Shown here: in pieces, positions 52,207 to 60,673 of the stretch
Layout: each line of letters opens with the position of its first letter
How positions within the stretch are numbered: position 1 is the first letter of the stretch
From: JBBREP01 sp963716525
Lineage (GTDB): Bacteria; Actinomycetota; Acidimicrobiia; IMCC26256; PALSA-610
Assembly: GCA_963716525.1 (NCBI GenBank)
Contig: OY970315.1
Location: 3,534,001-3,598,000 of the forward strand
Length of the DNA stretch: 64,000 nucleotides
Direction: 5' to 3'
Made by a program: the position numbers and the translations under genes
Notes under the pieces: generated by a model
The model's input: the letters and a program-made list of their open reading frames with translations, nothing else
The model's database searches: none
What the model was told of the DNA's origin: nothing

Positions 52207-53403
52207 CTAGAGGCGGTCGACGATTGCCTGGGCGAACGCCGAGCACTTCACCTCGTGGGCGCCGTCCATGAGGCGGGCGAAGTCGTAGGTGACGATCTTG
52301 TCGGCGATGGTGGCCTCGAGCGCGCGCACGATGTCGTCGGCGGCGTCCTGCCAGCCGAGGTGCTCGAACATCAGCACACCGGACAGGAGCAACGAGCCCG
52401 GGTTCACCTTGTCCTGGCCCGCGTACTTCGGAGCGGTGCCGTGCGTGGCCTCGAAGATCGCGTGACCGGTGACGTAGTTGATGTTGCCGCCCGGCGCGAT
52501 GCCGATGCCGCCCACCTGCGCGGCGAGCGCATCGGAGAGGTAGTCGCCGTTGAGGTTCGTGGTGGCGATCACGTCGAAGTCGTCAGGACGGGTGAGCACC
52601 TGCTGCAGCGTGATGTCGGCGATGTTGTCCTTCACGAGGATCTTGTCGCCGGGCTTGCCGCCGCAGTCGTCCCAGCCCACCGCCACGTCGGCAAACTCGT
52701 CGCGCGTGACCTCGTAGCCCCACTTCGCGAACGCGCCTTCGGTGAACTTCTGGATGTTGCCCTTGTGTACGAGCGTGACACTCTTGCGGTTGCGGCGCAC
52801 CGCGTACTGCAACGCCACGCGGACCAGCCGCTTGCTGCCCGTGACCGACACGGGCTTGATGCCCACGCCGCTGTCGGGACGGATGCTCCAACCAAACTCG
52901 TTGTTCAGCAGGTCGATCATCTTCTTCGCCTCGGGCGTGCCCTCCTCCACCTCGAGGCCGGCGTAGATGTCCTCGGTGTTCTCGCGGAAGATCACCATGT
53001 CGACCTTCTCGGGCGCCTTCACCGGCGACGGCACACCCTGGAAGTAACGCACGGGCCTCAGGCACACGTAGAGGTCGAGGATCTGGCGCAGCGCCACGTT
53101 GAGCGAGCGGATGCCGCCGCCGACGGGTGTGGTGAGCGGGCCCTTGATCCCGATGAGGTACTCGCGGAAGACGTCGACGGTCTCCTGCGGGAGCCACTCG
53201 CCGGTGTCGTCGAACGCCTTCTGTCCGGCAAGCACCTCTTTCCACTCGATCGTCTTGCCGTGCTTCTTGGCCGCGGCGTCGAGCACGAGCTGCGCCGCGG
53301 GCCAGATGTCGACCCCCGTGCCATCACCCTCGACGAACGGGATGATCGGGTTGTCGGAGACGTGCAGCGCGCCGTCTGCGCCCATGGTGATCTTGTCAGG
53401 CAC
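52207..53403 (-). CDS. icd: Isocitrate dehydrogenase, NADP-type, homodimeric E. coli-like form
   Basis: Icd oxidises isocitrate to 2-oxoglutarate in the citric acid cycle. The 398-residue product has IIPFVEGDGTGVDIWPAAQ, the substrate-binding and phosphorylatable serine in GGIRSLNVALRQ (about residue 100), IFRENTEDIYAGLE, VHKGNIQKFTEGAF and the cofactor loop EATHGTAPKYAGQDKVNP. The Lys-Tyr (KYAGQD) in that loop points to NADP use. It starts with a GTG behind AAGAGG. It is a single gene with no operon partners. Confidence 0.96.
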   Translation of the reverse strand: MPDKITMGADGALHVSDNPIIPFVEGDGTGVDIWPAAQLVLDAAAKKHGKTIEWKEVLAGQKAFDDTGEWLPQETVDVFREYLIGIKGPLTTPVGGGIRSLNVALRQILDLYVCLRPVRYFQGVPSPVKAPEKVDMVIFRENTEDIYAGLEVEEGTPEAKKMIDLLNNEFGWSIRPDSGVGIKPVSVTGSKRLVRVALQYAVRRNRKSVTLVHKGNIQKFTEGAFAKWGYEVTRDEFADVAVGWDDCGGKPGDKILVKDNIADITLQQVLTRPDDFDVIATTNLNGDYLSDALAAQVGGIGIAPGGNINYVTGHAIFEATHGTAPKYAGQDKVNPGSLLLSGVLMFEHLGWQDAADDIVRALEATIADKIVTYDFARLMDGAHEVKCSAFAQAIVDRL

Positions 53404-53518
53404 TCTTACCTCTTGTTCGCTTCGCTCACGGGCCGCTGGGCCTTCCCTCGCGGCCGCTCGGCCGGGTCGCGACGCTACCGGTTGCGCCGCGCCGGTCTCG
53501 GGACGTGGACGGCCGGGA

Positions 53519-54481
53519 TCAGGGCTTCGACCCGAGGTCGCCGACGAACTTGCCGAGGTTCGGTTTCGCAGAGGACGCGGTGGTTGTCGGCGTCGTCGGC
53601 ACGGCCTGGTTCGTGAGGTTGTTCGCCTGGAGGATCTGGTCGATGACCTTCGACTCGATGACGATCTCGACGCGCCGGTTCTGCGCCCGCCCCTCTGGCG
53701 TGTCGTTGCTCGCGACCGGGTTGCGCGCGCCGTAGCCCTGCGCAGTCATGCGTGAGTCGCCGAGCCGCACCGTGTCGACGAGGTAGCGCAGCACGGTGTC
53801 GGCGCGCGCAGTCGACAGCTCCCAGTTCGACGCGTACTGGCTCGTGTTGATCGGCTGGTTGTCGGTGTAGCCCTCGATCAGCAGCGGGTTGTCGATCGTG
53901 CGCAGCACCCCACCGATCACCTGCAGCACGTGCATGCCCTCGGCTTCGATGCTCGCCTGGCCCGACGCGAACAACACGTTGTCGTTCACGAGACGGACAA
54001 CGAGGCCGCGGCCTTCGAGCTGATACGTGACCTCGTTGCCCACGCCCTGCGCGTTCGCCTGCTGCTGGATCTTCTGCTGCAGGTGCCAGAAGTCCCGCTG
54101 TTCCTTCTTCGCGGCCGCCTGCACCGACGCCGACGCGGTGATCGCGCCTGCATGCGGTGCGGTGGTCACCGAGGTCTGCTTGTTGCCCGAGAGGATGCCC
54201 GTACCACCAGCCGATTCCTGGCCGTTGCTCACCCCGTCGACGGCCGTCTTCGACGATCCGTTGGAGAAGATGCCCGCCAGGGGCTTCGACGCGGCGTTGT
54301 TGAAGCCCTGCTGGAGGCGCTTGGCCTTGTCGACGTTGACCGACGAGATCGCGAAGAGGGCGATGAACATCGCCATGAGCAGCGTCAGCAGGTCGGCGTA
54401 CGGGATGACCCATGCCTCGTGGTTGGCGTGCTCCTCGTGTTCCTCGTGGATCTCGTCGTCGTCGTGACCCCCGCCCGACAT
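53519..54481 (-). CDS. motB: Flagellar motor stator protein MotB
   Basis: The 320-residue product has a His/Glu-rich cytoplasmic start (HDDDEIHEEHEEHANHEAW), one membrane helix with the proton-accepting Asp (IPYADLLTLLMAMFIALFA, Asp about 30), and a C-terminal OmpA-like peptidoglycan-binding domain (LIEGYTDNQP, NWELSTARADTVLRYLV, NRRVEIVI). It anchors the stator and carries protons with MotA. The gene follows motA with three bases between. No other flagellar gene is in the window. Confidence 0.95.
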   Translation of the reverse strand: MSGGGHDDDEIHEEHEEHANHEAWVIPYADLLTLLMAMFIALFAISSVNVDKAKRLQQGFNNAASKPLAGIFSNGSSKTAVDGVSNGQESAGGTGILSGNKQTSVTTAPHAGAITASASVQAAAKKEQRDFWHLQQKIQQQANAQGVGNEVTYQLEGRGLVVRLVNDNVLFASGQASIEAEGMHVLQVIGGVLRTIDNPLLIEGYTDNQPINTSQYASNWELSTARADTVLRYLVDTVRLGDSRMTAQGYGARNPVASNDTPEGRAQNRRVEIVIESKVIDQILQANNLTNQAVPTTPTTTASSAKPNLGKFVGDLGSKP

Positions 54482-54484
54482 GGA

Positions 54485-55258
54485 TCAGGCCGCCTTCTGT
54501 TGGCGCTCCGCGGGCGGGATGTTGCTCGACAGGATCTCCTCGACGATGCGGGGGCTCGTGCCGGAGTGGATCGCCATGATGCCCTGCACGATCAGCTGCT
54601 TGTGTGCCACCTCGTCCGACGAGATCTTCTTGAGCTTGTTCGACCAGGGAAGGAAGATGCCGTTGGCGAGAAACACGCCCCAGAACGTGGCGACGAACGC
54701 GCCGGCGATGCCTTCACCCACGAGCTCGGGTTGCGACAGCTTGCTCATCGTGGCGATCAGACCGAACACCGCGCCGATGATGCCGAACGTCGGGGCGTAG
54801 ACGCCTGCCTTCTCGCACCATGCCGCGCCTTCCTTGTGGCGCTCCTTCATCGCGATGATCTCGGCGTTCATCGTCTTCTTGAGCGCGTCGGCGTCAGTGC
54901 CGTCGACCGCGAGCTGCAGACCCTTCTTCAGGAACTCGTCGTCGATGTCCTTGCTCGCCTCCTCGAGCGCGAGCAGGCCGTCGGTGCGCGCCTTGTTCGT
55001 CATCTCGACGATCGTGGCGATGGTCTCCGCAGTGGGCGGCGGCGCACCGCCCTTCAGGCACTTCGAGATCACCTTCCCCATCTTCTGGGTGACGTCGAAC
55101 GGGAACGAGGACATCGTCGCCCCGAAGCAGCCGAACAACACGATGATGATCGAGCCGAACTCCATGAACAGGAACGCCGGGTTGATGCCGTGCAGGAAGA
55201 CGCTCGCGAATACACCGATCACGGTGACCACGAGGCCGACCATGCTGCCCTTTTCCAC
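54485..55258 (-). CDS. motA: Flagellar motor stator protein MotA
   Basis: The 257-residue product has four membrane helices (two near residues 7-50, two near 150-205) and a large cytoplasmic loop between them (ARTDGLLALEEASKDIDDEFLKKGLQL). The motif AGVYAPTFGIIGAVFGLIATMSKL carries the conserved proline next to the proton path. It pairs with MotB in the torque-generating stator. The pair implies flagellar swimming, which is unusual for this group. Confidence 0.95.
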   Translation of the reverse strand: MEKGSMVGLVVTVIGVFASVFLHGINPAFLFMEFGSIIIVLFGCFGATMSSFPFDVTQKMGKVISKCLKGGAPPPTAETIATIVEMTNKARTDGLLALEEASKDIDDEFLKKGLQLAVDGTDADALKKTMNAEIIAMKERHKEGAAWCEKAGVYAPTFGIIGAVFGLIATMSKLSQPELVGEGIAGAFVATFWGVFLANGIFLPWSNKLKKISSDEVAHKQLIVQGIMAIHSGTSPRIVEEILSSNIPPAERQQKAA

Positions 55259-55339
55259 CCGACACTCCTGCGCGAGAACCCAGCCCTACGCCGTTCCTAT
55301 CGACCGGGTCGGCGGCCCGCTGCAGGGTGTCGGGAGCCG

Positions 55340-56116
55340 TCAGGTGTCGAGAGCGGCCCGCAAGGCGGTCACGAACGCGGCCGCCTCCTCGGTGCCGCCC
55401 GATTGGAGCAGTTTGCGCACCAGCGCCGATCCGACGACCACACCATCGGCGTAGCCGGCGGCCTCCGCGGCCTGGCCGGGGTTGGAGATGCCCACGCCGA
55501 GCAGCACGGGCTTGTCGGTGGCCGCCTTCAGGCGGCGACCCATCGTCTCGGCCGACGCCGCCAGCGACGCCCGCTCGCCGGTGACCCCCATCAGCGACAC
55601 GCCGTAGACGAACCCGCGCGAATGCTCGCAGATCGCGGCGAGCCGCTCGTCGGTGGTGGTCGGTGATGCAAGCAGGATGGTCTCGATGCCGTCCGCGACC
55701 GACGCGGCGGCGAAGTCGCTCAGCAGCAGCTCGTCGAGCGGCAGGTCGGGCACGATCGCCCCGTCGATGCCGGCCTGCTCCAACGCCGCAGCGAAGCGCT
55801 CGTCACCCATGTGCGCGACCAGGTTGTAATACGTCATCACCGCGAGCGGGATGCCGACGTCGAGCCCGCACGCCTGGTCGATCACCGACGCCGGCGTGGC
55901 ACCCAGGTCGAGCGCGCGGTGGCTCGCCTCCTGGATCGTCTTGCCGTCCATGATCGGATCCGAGAACGGGATGCCGATCTCGATCGCGTCGGCCCCACAG
56001 GCTGCGCATGCCCGGACGACCTCGACCCAGTCCTTGCCGAGGCCACCGGTGACGTACGGCACGAGCAGCTTGCGGCCGTCGTCGCGCCGCGCGCGCAGGT
56101 GCTTCTCCAGGTTCAC
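55340..56116 (-). CDS. trpA: Tryptophan synthase alpha chain
   Basis: TrpA cleaves indole-3-glycerol phosphate to indole and glyceraldehyde-3-phosphate. The 258-residue product has YVTGGLG, the catalytic Glu and Asp in ADAIEIGIPFSDPIMDG, AGIDGAIVPDLPL, and the phosphate-binding GVGISNPGQA and GVVVGSALV. It follows trpB by 28 bases, with which it forms the channelled complex. Confidence 0.96.
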   Translation of the reverse strand: MNLEKHLRARRDDGRKLLVPYVTGGLGKDWVEVVRACAACGADAIEIGIPFSDPIMDGKTIQEASHRALDLGATPASVIDQACGLDVGIPLAVMTYYNLVAHMGDERFAAALEQAGIDGAIVPDLPLDELLLSDFAAASVADGIETILLASPTTTDERLAAICEHSRGFVYGVSLMGVTGERASLAASAETMGRRLKAATDKPVLLGVGISNPGQAAEAAGYADGVVVGSALVRKLLQSGGTEEAAAFVTALRAALDT

Positions 56117-56144
56117 GACTCCCCTCGGAATCGCCGAGCCCCGC

Positions 56145-57380
56145 TCACATCTCCCCCAGGCGTTCCATTACCTGCTGCGCGTCCTTGTCGCCGCGGCCCG
56201 ACAGCGTGAGCAGCACCGTGGCACCCTTCGGTACCGAACGGCCGGCCTCGCGCATCAGCCAACCGATGGCGTGCGCGGGCTCGAGCGCGGGCACGATGCC
56301 TTCGGTCTCGGAGAGCAGCTGGAAGCCGGCCACCGCCTCGTCGTCGGTGGCGTACTCGTACTGCGCCCGGCCGGTCGCGGCGAGCAGGGCATGTTCCGGT
56401 CCCACGCCGGGATAGTCGAGGCCCGCGCTGATCGACGTGGCCTCGATGATCTGACCGTCCTCGTCCTGCAGGATCAGCGAACGCATCCCGTGCACGATCC
56501 CCGGGACGCCACGCGTGACCGCGGCGCCGTGGCTCCCGCTCTCGAGCCCGAGCCCGCCGGCTTCGACACCGACGAGCTTCGTGGCGGGCGCGGCGTCGAC
56601 GAAGCCGGCGAAGGTGCCCATCGCGTTCGAGCCGCCGCCGACGCACGCGACGACGTAGTCGGGATCGGCACCGTCGAGCTTCTCGCGGCACTGGCGCCGG
56701 GACTCGTCGCCGACCACCCGCTGGAACTCGCGCACCATCCACGGGAACGGGTGCGGCCCCATCACCGAGCCGAGGCAGTAGTGCGTGCGCTCGACCCGTG
56801 CGACCCACTCGCGCATGGCGTCGTTGACCGCGTCCTTCAACGTGGCGCTGCCGCTCGTGACCGGCACCACCTGGGCACCGAGCAGCTTCATGCGCCACAC
56901 GTTCAAGGCCTGGCGCTCGACGTCGACCGCACCCATGTACACGGTGCAGTCGAGCCCGAAGAGCGCCGCCGCGGTCGCGGTGGCCACACCGTGCTGCCCG
57001 GCGCCGGTCTCGGCGATCAGGCTGTCCTTGCCCATGCGCCGGGTGAGCAGCGCCTGGCCGAGCACGTTGTTGATCTTGTGCGACCCGGTGTGCGTGAGGT
57101 CCTCACGCTTGAGCAGCAGCCGCACGCCGAGCCGCTCGGACAGGCGGTGGCATTCCGTGACCGGTGTGGGGCGGCCGGCGTAGTCCTTCAAGAGCGCGGC
57201 GTACTCGCCGCGAAAGCCCTCGTCGTGCCACGCCGCTCGGAACTCGCGTTCGAGCTCGTCGAGCGCCGGGATCAGCGACTCGGGCGCGAAGCGGCCGCCG
57301 AACTCGCCGAAGCGGCCCAGCCCGGTGGGTTCCGGGCCGGGCGGATCGAGCTGTACGACATCGCCGCGGGCCGGCGCCAT
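56145..57380 (-). CDS. trpB: Tryptophan synthase beta chain
   Basis: TrpB joins indole with serine using PLP. Seen: FGEFGGRFAPESL, the PLP lysine in LTHTGSHKINNVLGQAL (about residue 98), AETGAGQHGVATATA, the catalytic region HYCLGSVMGPHPFPW, and the phosphate cup CVGGGSNAMGTFAGF. The ATG at 57380 with GAGG eight bases upstream gives 411 residues, normal for the family. The frame is open to 57473, but the added 31 residues look non-conserved. Confidence 0.95.
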   Translation of the reverse strand: MAPARGDVVQLDPPGPEPTGLGRFGEFGGRFAPESLIPALDELEREFRAAWHDEGFRGEYAALLKDYAGRPTPVTECHRLSERLGVRLLLKREDLTHTGSHKINNVLGQALLTRRMGKDSLIAETGAGQHGVATATAAALFGLDCTVYMGAVDVERQALNVWRMKLLGAQVVPVTSGSATLKDAVNDAMREWVARVERTHYCLGSVMGPHPFPWMVREFQRVVGDESRRQCREKLDGADPDYVVACVGGGSNAMGTFAGFVDAAPATKLVGVEAGGLGLESGSHGAAVTRGVPGIVHGMRSLILQDEDGQIIEATSISAGLDYPGVGPEHALLAATGRAQYEYATDDEAVAGFQLLSETEGIVPALEPAHAIGWLMREAGRSVPKGATVLLTLSGRGDKDAQQVMERLGEM

Positions 57381-57506
57381 CTCCCCATCCTCGTTGCTGC
57401 TGCGGGCAGAACGGTCAGGGTACGGCATGGTGGCGGCCGGCGCCGCGGCGAATCGGGAACGGCCTGTGGGCATCTTCAGCCCCGGACCCGCTCCAAGCGC
57501 ATCAAT

Positions 57507-58022
57507 TCACGCCTTGACCTCGGTAAAGGGGTTCGCGGCGGGGTGCGTGGCTCCTGCGCCGAGGTAGATGTCGGCCGTGGGCAGCGAGTGGCGGAACACG
57601 CCGAGGTGCAGCGTCACCTTCGACCCGCAGGCCGGGACGAAGTCGAGCCCGTCGATATGACCGAAGTTCGACATCGCGAACACGACCTTGTGCGGGGACA
57701 CCTGCCGGATGTAGTCGCCGCGCTCGGTGCGGGCCGCGCGGTAGAAGAGCACGCCGTCACTGGTGATCGAGCCCCAGTAGAGATCGACGCGGTGCTTCGT
57801 GCTCATGCGCAGGCTGAAGACGCCGTTGTCGTGGTTGCGGTAGAGGGCCATGCCCTCCATGCCCGCGTGCAGCGTGGTGGGCGCGCCGAGCGTCTCGGCG
57901 TTCCAGGAGCCGGTGGGGCACGTGGTCGCGCCGGCGCTGGCGGCGGTCGCGGCCGAACCGACCATCGACGCGGCCACGAGCATGAGGCACGCGGTCGCCG
58001 AGGTGAGGAATCGCTTGATCAT
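57507..58022 (-). CDS. Small secreted protein of unknown function
   Basis: The product is 171 residues. A signal peptide (IKRFLTSATACLMLVAASMVGSAATAASA) is followed by a small domain with two cysteines (CPTGSWNAET and FVPACGSKV). The body is rich in aromatic and polar residues (VDLYWGSITSDGVLFYRAAR, VFAMSNFGHIDGLDF). No family is recognised. The ATG at 58022 has GGAAAGGA five bases upstream, a strong site. It lies between trpF and trpB on the same strand, an odd place for an exported protein; it may be an insertion in an ancestral trp operon. Confidence 0.65.
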   Translation of the reverse strand: MIKRFLTSATACLMLVAASMVGSAATAASAGATTCPTGSWNAETLGAPTTLHAGMEGMALYRNHDNGVFSLRMSTKHRVDLYWGSITSDGVLFYRAARTERGDYIRQVSPHKVVFAMSNFGHIDGLDFVPACGSKVTLHLGVFRHSLPTADIYLGAGATHPAANPFTEVKA

Positions 58023-58175
58023 CGGAGTCCTTTCCGTTCCGGGCCGCATGGTTGCGACCACCCGCAGCATCGACACCGTGGATCGGCGCGCGGCCAAGAG
58101 AAGATGAAGCAAGCGTCAGCGAACATGAGGATCGTGTGAAGCGGCCGCGCCGGTTGGGGCGCTCGTCACGCTGCG

Positions 58176-58925
58176 TCAGAGATCGATCGCCCAGTCGAAC
58201 GGCCGGGTGACGCCGGCCTCGCTCACGACGTCGCGCGGGTCGATGCCGATACCGCCGGGGTCGCCGATCCGGATGTCGCCGTCGAGCGTCTCGACCGCCC
58301 GCACCGGCGGCTCCTGCAGCTCGGCGCCGGCGTACTTGGCGGCCTCGATGAACAACCGCAGGCGCCGTGGGTCCTTGCGCCCCGGCGAGGCCTCCACGCC
58401 GCTCGACACGTCGACGCCCCAGGGCCGGACCTTGGCGATCGCCTCCTGCACGTTCTCGTGGTGCAGACCGCCGGCGAGCAGCAGCTTCACACCGCCGGGG
58501 ACGCCGTCGGCGAGACGCCAGTCGAACACCCGGCCCGACCCCGGATTCGGCGAGTCGACCAGGATGATGTCGGCCGGGCCGTTCGCCGCGGCCCGCATTC
58601 CGGTGTCGCCGGCGGTGAAGGCCTGGATCACGAACTGCACCCGCTGTCGGATCCAGCGCACCTCGCGCAGTGGCTCGTGGCCGTGCAGCTGCGCGCCGTG
58701 GAGCCCGATACGGTTCACGATCTCGGTGACGCGCTCGGGCCGCTCGTTGCGGAACACGCCAACGGTGATCACCTCGGTGGGGAGCCGCTTCACGATGTCG
58801 CGCACCGTGTCCGGCGTGACCTGGCGCCGGCTCGGTGCGAACAGGAACCCGACCGCGTCGGCGCCGAGCGCGGTGGCGAGCAGCGCGTCGTCCTCGTTCG
58901 TGATCCCGCAGATCTTGACCCACAT
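58176..58925 (-). CDS. trpF: Phosphoribosylanthranilate isomerase with C-terminal extension
   Basis: TrpF carries out the third step of tryptophan synthesis. The 249-residue product has VKICGITNEDDALLA (catalytic Cys at 6), GFLFAPSRRQVTPD, VGVFRN, LHGAQLHGHEP, ILVDSPNPGSGR (catalytic Asp) and KLLLAGGLHHENV with GVDVSSGVE. The last 50 residues (from AELQEPPVRAVETLDGD) go beyond the usual barrel and are not recognised. It follows trpC on the same strand after 138 bases that hold a hairpin repeat. Confidence 0.93.
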   Translation of the reverse strand: MWVKICGITNEDDALLATALGADAVGFLFAPSRRQVTPDTVRDIVKRLPTEVITVGVFRNERPERVTEIVNRIGLHGAQLHGHEPLREVRWIRQRVQFVIQAFTAGDTGMRAAANGPADIILVDSPNPGSGRVFDWRLADGVPGGVKLLLAGGLHHENVQEAIAKVRPWGVDVSSGVEASPGRKDPRRLRLFIEAAKYAGAELQEPPVRAVETLDGDIRIGDPGGIGIDPRDVVSEAGVTRPFDWAIDL

Positions 58926-58992
58926 AGGCAGGACGAAGCGTACCGACCGCGCGCGTTCGATACGCGCCCTTCATCCCCACCCACCTTCCCTC

Positions 58993-59034
58993 ATGCGTCG
59001 TTTGGGACCGCTATTTGGTACCCAAACGACGCAT
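58993..59034. repeat. Interspersed 42-bp hairpin repeat, copy D
   Basis: Identical to copies B and C. It lies between trpC (stop at 59064) and trpF (start at 58925), both leftward. If the two genes share a transcript, the hairpin would lie in the mRNA between them and could reduce trpF expression or stabilise the trpC end. Confidence 0.95.
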
Positions 59035-59063
59035 GCGCGGTGAGGAAAGGGTTTCGAGGGGGG

Positions 59064-59867
59064 TCAAGCTCGACGTCTGGTACAGGATGACAGTGAGCGG
59101 CAGAGCGCGGCGGGGTCGGACGCCCGCACGAGCGCCTCGCCCACCAGCACCGCGTCGAAGCCCGCGTCGGCCATCCGCTGCGCGTCGTCGACGCTGCGGA
59201 TCGCCGACTCCGCGACCGCGATGACATCGCCGGGAATCGCGTGCCGCAACCCCTGAGCCACGCCGAGATCCTCACCGAAGGTCTGCAGGCTGCGGCTGTT
59301 CACACCCACGATGCGCGCGCCGACGGCGAGCGCGCGCTCGAGCTCGCCGTCGTCGTGCACCTCCACGAGCGCGTCGAGCCCCAGGGCCCCGGCAAGATCG
59401 TGCAGCTCGCGCAGCAGACCGTCGTCGGAGATCGCGGCGACGATCAGCAAGGCCGCGTCGGCGCCGACCGCGCGGGCCTCGTACAGCTGGACCTCGTCGA
59501 TCACGAAGTCCTTGCGAAGCACCGGCACCGTGACCGCGGCCCGGGCCTGCTGCAGGTCGGCCATCGATCCACCGAAGTACGGCCCGTCGGTGAGCACGCT
59601 GAGCGCCGCCGCGCCGCCCGCGGCGTAGGACCGGGCCGTCGCCGACGCGTCGAGACCGGGCGCCAGGTCGCCCTTGCTGGGCGACCGCCGCTTGATCTCC
59701 GCGATCACCGCGAGGGTGACGGCCCCGGCACGCAGGGCAGCCGCGAAGCCGCGCGTGGGCGGGGCCTCGAGCGCGGTGCGCTGCAGCAGCTCGCGGGTGT
59801 CGGGCCGCCGCAACACGGTGACCTCGTCACGCTTCGTGGCCAGGATCTCGTCGAGGACCGTTCTCAT
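59064..59867 (-). CDS. trpC: Indole-3-glycerol phosphate synthase
   Basis: TrpC closes the indole ring. The 267-residue barrel has VIAEIKRRSPSKG (catalytic Glu and Lys), ALSVLTDGPYFGGS, VLRKDFVIDEVQLYEARAVGADAALLI, VEVHDDGELERAL, IVGVNSRSLQTF and VAESAIRSVDD. The start is the ATG at 59867. It is divergent from the response regulator at 59985, with 117 bases between. Its transcript probably includes trpF. Confidence 0.95.
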   Translation of the reverse strand: MRTVLDEILATKRDEVTVLRRPDTRELLQRTALEAPPTRGFAAALRAGAVTLAVIAEIKRRSPSKGDLAPGLDASATARSYAAGGAAALSVLTDGPYFGGSMADLQQARAAVTVPVLRKDFVIDEVQLYEARAVGADAALLIVAAISDDGLLRELHDLAGALGLDALVEVHDDGELERALAVGARIVGVNSRSLQTFGEDLGVAQGLRHAIPGDVIAVAESAIRSVDDAQRMADAGFDAVLVGEALVRASDPAALCRSLSSCTRRRA

Positions 59868-59984
59868 CGGGCCTCGGTGCGCCCGGCGGCGAGCTCACTT
59901 CGAATCGGCACGGAGCGCCACTTTACGGTCCGATCACACCGGCATCATCCTGGCCGTACATCCCGGACCGACGATGGAGGGAAC

Positions 59985-60664
59985 ATGGAGCGCGGCACGA
60001 TTCTGGTGGTCGACGACGAGCCCAACATCGCCGACCTCGTGGAGCTGTACCTCGCGGGGAAGGCTTCCGCGTGCGCAAGGCCGACTGCGGCGAGGCCGCG
60101 ATCGCCGCGGTCGAGCGTGAGCACCCCCGCCTCGTGGTGCTCGACGTCGGCCTCCCCGACATCAGCGGCCTCGAGGTGTGCACGCGCCTGCGGACGTCGT
60201 CGAACGTTCCCGTGATCTTCCTCACCGCGCGCGACAGCGAGGTCGACCGTGTGCTCGGCCTCGAGCTCGGCGGCGACGACTACCTCACCAAGCCGTTCTC
60301 CCCCGCCGAGCTCGTCGCCCGGGTGAAGGCCGTGCTGCGACGCGCCGACGGCGGCGCGGGTGCGTCGGGCGACGTGCTGCAGATCGGTGACGTCGCCGTC
60401 GACCGCGGGCGCCGTGAGGTACGCGTGGGCTCGGACGTCATCGCGTTCACGGCCAAGGAGTTCGATCTCCTGCAGTTCCTCGCCGAACGGCCGGGTCGGG
60501 CGCTGTCGCGCCAGCAGATCCTCGACGGTGTGTGGGGCTACGACTGGTACGGCGACCCGCGCACCGTCGACGTGCACATCGCGCAGGTGCGCAAGAAGGT
60601 GGGAACCGGCCTGGAGATCGCGACCGTGCGGGGGCTCGGCTACCGGCTCGATTCGCAGGGTTGA
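59985..60664 (+). CDS. OmpR/PhoB-family response regulator, with one apparent frameshift
   Basis: The first frame (ATG at 59985, GGAGG four bases upstream) gives TILVVDDEPNIADLVELYLAG. The second (from about 60060) gives GFRVRKADCGEAAIAAV, VVLDVGLPDISGLEVC (phospho-acceptor Asp about 52), FLTARDSEVDR, YLTKPFSPAEL and a winged-helix DNA-binding domain (VIAFTAKEFDLLQFLAERPGR, VDVHIAQVRKKV). The break fits loss of one G from the run at 60056-60060 (expected LAGEGFRV). The joined length is about 226 residues. It is followed by its kinase after nine bases. Confidence 0.92.
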
Positions 60665-60673
60665 CGGAGAGCG

